Origin: Knufia peltigerae
Taxonomy: Eukaryota > Ascomycota > Eurotiomycetes > Chaetothyriales > Trichomeriaceae
Length of the DNA stretch: 64,000 bases
Assembly: GCA_030247855.1 (NCBI GenBank)
Contig: JAPDRN010000038.1
Span: 186,001 to 250,000 of the forward strand
Direction of reading: 5' to 3'
Position numbers and translations under genes: made by a program. Below, piece after piece: positions 55,636 through 64,000 of this stretch; position 1 is the first letter of the stretch; each line of letters opens with the position of its first letter. The notes under the pieces are model-generated. The model was not told the DNA's origin. It saw only the letters and a program-made list of their open reading frames with translations, and made no database searches.

Positions 55636-58540
55636 TTATTCATCATCCTCATCCCAGATGAAATTCATCTCCAAACCAGTCACATGCAAAGGACTTTCGT
55701 CGTTAGAGTCCGACTCAGAAGCATCCTTTTCCTTGTCACCAGACAATCCAAGTTCCCGCATCTTGTTTGTAGCCGACTCGATCATCGCATCATCTCCACT
55801 CGCCGCATTCTTAGTCTCCTCGACGGGACCGACGATGGCCACCTGCTTCATGTCGCGAAAATAAGGCGATGACACTTCCTCTCCGTCAATATCTCCAAAT
55901 CCCAGACCCATGAATTTCTCCCTCACCACCATTCCCCCCTGGCAGGGCTGCATAATCCAAACGCGGTCGACGAAACTGTATCTAGTGTCGGCGAGTGCTA
56001 CAGGAATTCCTATCTTCATATCCCCCTGGAACTGTTGTGGGCCATCGCTACCGCATATAGCTTGATACTCGCCGTCCTTGCTTGAGAGACGCCACATGAG
56101 TGGCTCACTGTTCCCACAGAGGAAATCCATCAACCACAAAAGTGGTAAGTGGAGATCTCGATGTCGACTTTGAGATTCGGTGGGATAGAGGATTGAAGCT
56201 GCTCGCAAGAGGAAGTCGTTCTGTGCATCGACTTCGGCTAAAACTTTCCACACTTCATGGAGGGACAAATCATCAAAAGAGCAGTTGAGCACTACCTGAT
56301 GGTATAGATTGTAAAGCCAATCGAATCCACAATCCAAGACAACAGGTAGGCCTTGTTCTAGTCTGGGAAGAGGTAAAACGTGCTCTTCTCCGTCTCCAAA
56401 CAGTTGCTGGATTGACTGGCACATCTCCGACCGGACGAATGTCTCAGCGACCTTTACTGATGTGGGCTTTGCTCGATTCCAAGTCCATTCACCGGCAAGC
56501 ATCCTCATATCAAGTTCAAGTTTGTCAAAGGACACCTGTAGTTTGTGCCTGTCGCTGACCACTGGAGTAATACACTGTAAGAGAATGTGGTGACTAGAAA
56601 TTTTTGGTCGCCGCAGCCAACCGGTCTGTAGACTTTCTGAGTCACTATCAGAAGGTGAACGCGGAGTGACTCGAGTGACCAGCACCTCTCCTCTGTTCCA
56701 CAAAGGACTCCAATCACCTGCCGCAAGCGCCATTAAGCTATATGCATAGCAACAGTCATCCACAGATAAACCTGACGTGTCCAAGGATAGATCAATTCCG
56801 TCGAGGTTCAGAGCAATTGCCACCTTGTCAGGCTCTATGCTCGCATTCATGGCCAAACAGTAAGCAAGCAAGTGCGAATAATTTAAAGGATAGATAGTCC
56901 CGAGCGTCGGCCAAGAAGGGGCTTTAATGTCAGATGCTGGCGGCCATGCGTCGGTAGTTGTGTTCTGGATGCTATCATCAATGCTATCACCAGTCCCAAC
57001 ATGCTCCGTAGAATGACACATAGGTTTTCCAGGAGCGACCAAAAATAACAAACCTGGTATTGCTACAATACGTAGAGACTCGGTGACCCTGACTAGCAAA
57101 AAAGCATCATCAGACTTCAGGTATTCCTGCATACACCATGCTCGCGAAAAAAGCCGTGCCTTTATGATCCTTTGAAAGATTCCCCAGAGCCTGTAATAAT
57201 CTGCCATAGTCATCGAATGGTTGTCCTTGTCCTTGTCCAGGGAAAAGCCACTGGCACATTGTTGGCAAAATTCCACATCTGCAATGCTAAGAGAGATATC
57301 TTCAAGAACAATGACGACAATCCTGGCGCTCTGATAGAGGATATCCATGGCAGTGATGGCGTCCTGCTTTTCGCGTTCATCTTTCTGGTTGATACACAAT
57401 TGGTCCAGCCATATACCCTCGTTGTCTGAAACGCGGAGTTCCAAGATCGCCCTCCACATCTCCAGGGTCAATGGGCTACCTGTAACTGTTAACGAGTCAA
57501 TGGGTGACCAGGAGCCATCACGGCAGCAGTAGCTGACTGCGATAAAAACTCGTCGAATCGGGATCCTGTGGGGCAGAAAGAAGCTTTCGAGCAAGAGACC
57601 AGTCCCGAAGTACAGCCAGAGGGAGATCATATGTCTGTAAGAGGTCGTGCTGATCTTTTTTCATCTCCCACGAAACAGATGTGACATCAGCAAGACGTAG
57701 AATAAATTTTGATACTGCTGTCGATTTCGGCTGAAACCTCTTGGCCACAAGAGGGTCCAACTGGTTGAGCTTTTCAAGCACGGCGTTCCCGTCGTGTTGG
57801 TTTTGTCTCATTTGGCGCAGTCCAAAGTCGAGTGCTTTCATCTTTGCAGCCTCGGAAAGCTGCCTTACATGTACCAGCAGTGACTGTTCGCGTAGCTTTG
57901 AGGTGTGTGTTTGGGCTATAGGTCCAGTCAGCCAAACCCAGATGCTCTGGTTGCATGTAAGACAAGAGGTTTGAGCAGTGTAGTTGTGTTCGAGTGACGC
58001 ATTGATATTGATAGCCAGTCCATCACGAAGTTCAACTGGCCTCGCATGAAGTATCGACTGTATTAAATCGACAAGATGACGACGGAAACAATCTTTACTG
58101 TGGTCTATAATGTCCAGCCTGGCGCATCCGAGGCTGCACCATATCCAGTTGTAGCAAATGCAACATCGGACCCATCTCTTCATTATGTCACTGCTACCAC
58201 AAGGACAGGTGAGCGCTGCCTTCCCTTCAGGAAACTGCAGCAAGAAACCCAAATACCCAGAGCGCGTCTGTCGTGTCCTGATACATTTTCCAAAATGTGG
58301 CATTGCACATTCAAAGGAACACCAAATTGCAGGAGCTCGACAGACGCTGCATCGAACCTGACGCACCAGAGGCGAGCCAGGACATTTGCAGATGAGTTTT
58401 CGGTCAGATGCGAACTCACTCTGCTCCTTCGAGGCTTCTTCTTCCATGATTTGTACAATTTGAGACTGGATATGTGGTTTTTTGAAATGGAAGGTGTGTC
58501 TTTCGTATGCGCTCTGATGGATGAATGAGAATACTGACAA
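55636..58540 (-). CDS. HET-domain protein with duplicated N-terminal zinc-binding modules (model uncertain)
   Basis: Heterokaryon-incompatibility type protein in two overlapping frames. The upstream frame (58540 to 57518) encodes two Cys-rich modules (residues about 51-86 and 112-151). The downstream frame encodes the HET domain: VFIAVSYCC, GIWLDQLCINQKDEREK, ILYQSARIVVIVL and LFSRAWCMQEY. A GTGGGA-CACAG intron at 57566-57671 would fuse them as 932 aa. However, it would remove DLPLAVLRDWSLARKLL, which looks coding. The alternative is a single-base frameshift near 57565, making the gene a fresh pseudogene. Met at 58447 (MEEEASKEQ) is another possible start. HET proteins trigger death on non-self recognition, and such loci are often polymorphic. 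Confidence 0.7.
58088..58390 (-). repeat. Two MYND-like Cys/His modules (intragenic duplication)
   Basis: Module 1 (58283-58390) and module 2 (58088-58207) share the pattern CxC/CPC ... VRCxxC ... WCSxxCA ... C. Module 2 also has DHSKDC at its end. Matching positions include VRCSVC with VRCCIC, and IWCSFECA with IWCSLGCA. They look like tandem zinc-binding units of MYND type with altered spacing. Confidence 0.7.
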
Positions 58541-59962
58541 TGGATGGAAGACGGATTGAAAAGAAAAGAGGTACCACGTTGGTTCCCGTCGAGAAGGGTA
58601 TCTAAGTGGGAATGAACCAAAGTGACATGAGGGACTTTGGTATGGTACATTTTGTCTGCTTGACTGTCCCCTAGAAAGACACCGAACCGAGTAAAGATCG
58701 AGGTTAAGCCATCACCTTAGCCGCATAGGTTTGTGGCTATGTGCAGACATGATGCGCGTCTAACTGGCCATACAGGTCGTGACAAGTAATCGGAGGTAAG
58801 GTACTTTGGTGACATGGGTTTGTTTCGGCGCGTACAGAAACCAAAACGTCGTCCATGTCCCATCATTGTGTCATTAGCTTCCTGCATTGTTTTTTGCGTC
58901 ACTAGTTTCGTTTGAGACCGCAGGAAGGTCGGATAGGGATCCGAATGTTCAAGGAAGCCTTTGGAAAGTGGCCAGATTCAACCATGGCTCATCGTTTTTC
59001 TGTACTTCCGTAGCAAAAATCCGGAGTGGTAGCCAGGGAAACCTTGAGAAAGTACTTTGCTGTCGGTCAGGCTGAGCCGTAGGTTAGCCTACCTGACTAG
59101 TTTGCATGATTAGCGTTTCAGGTTCAGTAGATTCTTACCAGTATACATTATGACTGTGATGCACAGCTCTGAAAAGAAAATGGTATGGCAGGGAAATGAG
59201 GTCTCTGATGTGTTTGTATCATTGTTTAGGGAGAAAGGATCAGACGAAGGAGGTCTATGGTAGGTACCTATCTGTGTACCAGAGTATATCTAGGAAAGAG
59301 CACCGAGGGCATTGCAGGCAAGTGCGCCGATGGGCTAAACAAACGAGGCTGAAAATATCCCTACATACAGTACCAGCCTTGTGACACCCAGGAAACTCCA
59401 GGAAAACATCAAGTATTGCATTGTATCCTTTCCAGAGTAAGATTATATTCTTATATATTATCACAAGAACTTTACTCATACCGAGAGTATTGAGAGTTGA
59501 GATCCTCAAGTGGCAACTCCTTAAATGCCAATTCCATACCCCTCCCCATTCCCAATATATTCCATCCTTCTATTAATGCATTATGCTCCCATATGTACAC
59601 ATAGCAATCACCCATCCAGTCCAATGCTATGACTCTACTGGTATTTTGGGGATTTCGCCGATGTCTTAGGCTGACTGTGTGATGAGCAAACAACAAGATC
59701 AAACGCGGATCAAAAGTCGAAAGCCCGCTTCGAATACAGTTTTTGATTCTTGCTCCCTCATCTGAATCGTCTTCGGTTGTTGTTCGGATTTGCTCTTCAT
59801 GTCGTGAGGTCTCATGCAGTTTATGTTCCTGGATGACTTGGAACATGAATGGCCCGACTCCCAACCATCACTCGTCACTTGGAGTCAAACGGGCTCAGCC
59901 ATGTCGTGTTGTTACGACCATGAAACATCGGCCGCGGGGGTATCAAAATCCATGTGCTAGAC
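58541..59962. other. Intergenic, 1.4 kb
   Basis: A 130-codon minus-strand frame (59472-59864) has no recognisable domain, though DWMGDCYVYIW looks protein-like. It might be a small gene or an exon relic but cannot be supported. The rest is A/T-mixed spacer. Confidence 0.4.
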
Positions 59963-61816
59963 TCAGACAATGTCCATAGTATCCATCTTCCAAATCTCCA
60001 CGTGGGCAACGTCTCGTTCGTAAATCCTCGTCAATTTCCGGCGATATATCGTCTCTTCGTAGGATGATGACTCACTACTCTCCGCCGGCGTGTTCATGTG
60101 CACTGGACTCTTCAACTTCACCTTCTCCTCGTACACAGACCCAACTTCCCAGACTTTGTGTCCTATACCAATATACCGCAGAACTGGAAAATCAGGTACA
60201 GACCCAGCCGGACCTCGTTGCGTCAAACTCTTACTGATGCTCTCCTCCAGCATGGAATCCGGTTGGTCGACAAAAGAATGGAACACTGCGAGTGCCTTTT
60301 CGCCTTCCTCGCCGTACGTCCTCGGCGCCACAACCCTAATCGCCCACAGCTTCGTCAAGAACGGGATGACCATCCGGAGGATTTCCATATCGGAGCACGG
60401 GATGGCGGCACTGAACTGCGTCAAGTTCGGACACGACCGAATCAACTTGGCGGTCAATGTACTATGCAATGGCCAACGCGAGGGAAAGATGAGATGCTTC
60501 AACTTCGGTCCACAGCCATTGCAGATGTTGTCCAGGTAAAGGTCACGGAGACTCATCATGGGGGCTGTCGTGTGCGTTGGTGTATTCCGGGAAGATCTGT
60601 TCTCTCCATTGACCGTACGGGGCGACGCGTCCAAGGAGCTGGGAGACGGTTCACCATTGACGCCATCACGCCTATGGCGGGCATTGATCAGATACAGCCG
60701 CTCCAGATCCGGCGAGGCGGCAATTTCCTGCGCGTGCATTTTATGTAGCTGATCTATCCGCAAGGATTTGGCATTGTGGGTCTCTTTCGGGTTAGGGACA
60801 AACCAGGTCCGATCGATAAACAGTGTGTTACTTCGATGCAGTTCGTCCTCGTCCATGCCAAAAGTATTCAGCGCCGTAACCTCCTCGATCCTCACGGGGT
60901 CCATAACTGCCATACACTCAGCAGACTCGGAGTTCGCCAGTAAATTATAGAGTCCAATACGTTTCAATCGGAGCTTCTTGTTGGCATTCATGTTCTTGCG
61001 GAAAAATCGAGTCAACACCACCGATGCTTCGCCTTGTTCCCTCATCCGTGGCGAAAAGTGCATATTGAGGTCTTCGAGCTTCTCCGAGTTGAGAAACAAC
61101 GTCGAGACATCGTCCGGATAACACATCGGATCGTAGTGGGTGAAAGTGAACGATCTCAGGTTTGGGAGAGCTGGGATCTCGGTATGAGGTTGTGGTAACC
61201 TATTGGTCTGGAAACGTATCCATAATGACTCCAGTCTTGAAAGCTTTCCGAGTCCGGCATACACGTTGGCCTGGATGCGCACGTTCAGATCCCACCTACG
61301 GTCTAGTGTCAGTGGGAGGGATACCAACAATGTTCATGTACAGGGGCTGGAGGCGGACCTAAACTTCTCGAGTTGGACACACTGGCTTATGGCTGCGCGA
61401 ATCGCTATGTTGAGTATCATTGTGCTCTCGGAGACCCGGCCAGCCCTCGAGTATTCTTCCAGATCCAAGCTCTTGTAGTCCCCTTCAAGCACCAACGAGT
61501 AGACCAAGGCCGCGACATTCCGGGTGACGAGGGCGTTGAGGCCCATGGAGAAAGGGCTCGCACTTCCGAGACCCTCTGGGACATCATCTCGATAGTGCAC
61601 GGTACTGTGTGACTTCAGCACCACGCGTTTCCACAACTGCGGGAGGGTCATGTAATAGAGCACGCGCGACGTGCGGCACAGGCGGGCCAGCGAGGGCGCA
61701 TCGTCGTCGAGGTAGGATATGATATGGGCGACTGTGGTGAGAGGGAGGCTGTCTACGCCAAATGCGCCTTGAACTTCAGGTCCATTGGTGTAGAGGTGAT
61801 TTCCGCGAAGGCTCAT
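59963..61816 (-). CDS. F-box protein with leucine-rich C-terminal region
   Basis: Probable SCF ubiquitin-ligase substrate adaptor, 596 aa, complement(59963..61295, 61359..61816). The 63 bp intron joins QLEKFR to WDLNVRIQ; its donor is the unusual GTCCGC. The F-box lies near residues 22-65 (SLPLTTVAHIISYLDDD...LARLCRTSRVLYY...PQLWKRVVL). The rest has irregular Leu-rich segments (LGKLSRLESLWIR, LPNLRSFTFT, SEKLEDLNMHF, MSLRDLYLDNI, CPNLTQFSAAIP), as in fungal F-box/LRR proteins. A disordered Ser/Thr/Asn-rich insert lies near 60560-60650. Its substrate is unknown. Such proteins form large, fast-evolving families in filamentous fungi. Confidence 0.87.
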
Positions 61817-62205
61817 TCTGCGGCGGCATGGGTAGACGACGACGGTGTGATGTCATTGAGCAAAGCGCTGAGGATGGATATATTGTCATCGACTACGGAG
61901 TAAAAGATAACACGAACAGCAAAGACGTCCTGTAGTTGCTCGTATAAAACACTTTGGTCAATACGAAGTACGAGTACCGAATTCCACGCATAATTGACCA
62001 AAATATGCTAAAGATTATTTTGTGCAGGCAGAAGCTGCAGAAAAAGGGATGACGTAATCTGGTGTCAAAAAGAGGTGTAGTACTTTGCCGTACAAGCACA
62101 GCAGATCATATATATCGACGACGCTTTGCTCACGACTGATGCTTGCAGTTCAAGTTCATTTGAACAGCGCATACCTCAATGAAGGGGCTCAGCCTATCGC
62201 CATCC
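61817..62205. other. Intergenic spacer / promoter of F-box gene
   Basis: About 390 bp between two minus-strand genes. It contains TACGGAGTA (61894-61902) and GTACGAGTAC (61968-61977), two words that recur in other spacers of this window. Confidence 0.5.
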
Positions 62206-63866
62206 TCACACTCTCGATAGCTTGAACCCTCCCGGTACACGCTTCTGCCAGAACCCCTCAGGATCATATTTAGCCGCCATCTCTTTCATGAAAGCCACAT
62301 TCTCCGGTCCATAGCTGGTGAGAGGATCTTGACTCATATCCGCGTAGTTCGAGTACACCCATTCCGCAGTCGAGGGTTTACCGTCCGGACTTGTGAACTT
62401 CTCCAGTTGGGTCAACAACGCACTCAGTTCTGTACCCGCCACTGCCAGTGCTCCATCGTCGCCGTTCGTAATAGCCACTGCTGCGGTCCACAGAATAGCG
62501 TTTGACCCGATGCGTTCCAAACCCAGCACATTGCTCATGGTACCATTGCGGAGACCGAGAGTACTGAGATATGCTGGAAGCGGTTGAAAAACAACTTGGG
62601 TCGAGTAGTTCTCTGACCCAACCTTCTCGTCAAGCGTGGCCACCAGCTGGGTATGAAGTCTCGTGGCCTCGCGAAGAATCGCGGCATCGTTGTAGAGTGT
62701 GAGTGTTCTCTGGACATTTCTAATCCAAACGTTAGCCTTTTGTACCATCACGATCGTCCTGTCTTGTTAGCGACAAATCGACATACTTTGTTCCACCCGC
62801 TACCTGTGAAGCATTCGCCGCCGCTGCAAGTGACATCCTTTCCCATGAGCTCACCACCGACGGGATCTTGGTAATCTCATCAAAGCTCGTGGTATTGAGG
62901 TCGCCTTTGGTGTTGACATAAATAGGTAAAATCATCATACTTCCATCGCCGCTGGACGTTTCGTCGGTGTACAGTATAAACATATGGTCATCCGGGCGTT
63001 GCTCCATGTTATTGGTGAAATCAACCAGAGCATCCGACACCTGGGACGAATAGTTGTACGTCAACACATTGAGACCGTATGCCAGGTCGACTGCAGGCAT
63101 AGTCTGGAGATCGAATCGTGTGACGATGCCATAGTTGAGGAGTCCTCCCTTCAAAGACTTCCACAGATCAGGGTACTGGTCGACGGTGGCCTCGACTATG
63201 GTACCGTTCGCAAGCACAACCTCGTACCCGACGACTGCATTGCTGCCGAACCCATTACGCCCACTGTAGTATGAGTTTCCACCACCGAGGAGAAATCCAC
63301 CCACACCCACATCGCCGTCTCGACCACCAGTCACCATGACATTTCCATTCTTGAGAAGGTTGGCATAGACGTTTTTCCATTTTGCACCAGGGCCGACTTG
63401 TGCAATGCCCTTGTCTGCGATGTACCGTGAACTATTCATCATACCCAGGTCGATAGTTACACCGTCTACGATGTTATTCGTGGCCGGGAGATGGTGTCCA
63501 CCCGACTTGACAGCGATGTGCCAGTCACCTGCACCTTGGCCAGCACTTGCCAAAGCTTTGACCGCAGTAGAGACTTCCTCGGCAGAATATGGCTCGACGA
63601 AACAATAGGGATGGATACGACCGTTTGCGTGCCAGTAGCTCTGCACTCTCGTCTCATAGGCATCTGAGGTCGCAAGTAGGACCCGATCGCCGAGGCCGGC
63701 TGATATTAGAGCATCACACTGGGAAACTATCAGATCCAAGAGGATTGGTTCGAGGAAAAGCGTGACTTACAGGAGGATACCCAGTGGTGCCCATCACTCC
63801 GACACTGGCATTTGACGCCGCAACCGCTAGCGATGGCAGCAACAGTGAAATAGAAACTGCTCTCAT
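62206..63866 (-). CDS. Secreted FAD-linked oxidoreductase (BBE-like)
   Basis: FAD-dependent oxidase of the berberine-bridge-enzyme/6-hydroxynicotine oxidase family, 526 aa, complement(62206..62758, 62787..63718, 63771..63866). The introns are 28 bp and 52 bp. The 62759-62786 intron is unusually short, but both ends (GTATGT...CTAACAAGACAG) and phase fit, joining AGGTK to TIVMVQKANVW. Exon 1 is a signal peptide (MRAVSISLLLPSLAVAASNA). The FAD-binding segment has VAVKSGGHHLPATNN, where His is the usual flavin-linking residue, then GGRDGDVGVGGFLLGGG and VVGYEVVLANG. The C-terminal BBE segment is NYADMSQDP and KYDPEGFWQKRVPGGFKL. Many such enzymes oxidise carbohydrates or secondary metabolites; the substrate is not predictable. 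Confidence 0.9.
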
Positions 63867-64000
63867 TTTCTCAACGGCGTCCGACTTATCTTTCTGTAAC
63901 AAGGTATCTTTCACCTCTATCGATGCTTGGACGAGGATGTGCTGATGTTGTACAAATCAGAAGCAAAAGTCGATGACGAGGGAACAATACTTGTGCCACC

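Noticed and set aside
57566..57599. 34 bp GTCTCT...CACAG intron to reconcile the HET frames
   Set aside because: It fits phase, but is too short for the spliceosome and has no branch site. The 106 bp alternative or a frameshift is more credible.
59472..59864. 130-codon minus-strand open frame downstream of the F-box gene
   Set aside because: Some protein-like text but no family match, and it begins and ends in spacer. Could be a relic, but not supportable.

Overview
The window is nuclear DNA of a filamentous ascomycete (Pezizomycotina; the gene content would suit a Eurotiomycetes or Chaetothyriales-like fungus, but this is an inference). Evidence: many genes are broken by 48-110 bp introns with GTAAGT/GTGAGT donors and CTAAC/CTGAC branch sites. 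Typical fungal families occur: Zn2Cys6 regulators, MFS permeases, HET-domain, F-box/LRR and GH3 proteins. Genes lie on both strands without operons. All exon boundaries below were worked out by hand from reading frame, splice signals and family motifs.

Layout. 0-8 kb: 3' end of a sugar permease, an SDR reductase, a decayed V8-like serine protease and a zinc alcohol dehydrogenase. 8-13.6 kb: a mitochondrial neighbourhood, with an unknown tandem-repeat protein bearing a presequence-like N-terminus, glycine cleavage H protein, mitoribosomal bS6m and the inner-membrane dynamin Mgm1. 14-20.7 kb: the Dug3-like amidotransferase, an unknown two-TM protein, a metallo-beta-lactamase hydrolase and a MOSC/flavin/2Fe-2S fusion. 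22-32.5 kb: GH3 beta-glucosidase, a Golgi RING ligase of the Tul1/DscA type divergent from a Zrg17-type CDF protein, mitochondrial IF3, and Golgi GDPase. 33.8-43 kb: a possible catabolic cluster (Zn2Cys6 regulator, esterase, DUF1479 dioxygenase-like protein, sugar permease), followed by a WD40 relic. 45-55.3 kb: PPPDE-thioredoxin-PUL protein, EF-hand protein, cytochrome b5/FMN 2-hydroxyacid dehydrogenase, and a 14-TM drug-type transporter divergent from its probable Zn2Cys6 regulator. 55.6-64 kb: a HET-domain locus with duplicated zinc-binding modules, an F-box protein and a secreted BBE-type FAD oxidase.

The least ordinary items are the duplicated MYND-like modules fused to HET, the repeat protein at 7974-8660, an inverted CGGAC repeat in the regulator/transporter promoter, a double CCAAT palindrome between two mitochondrial genes, a GC-AG intron that keeps the reading frame, and the visibly broken protease gene.
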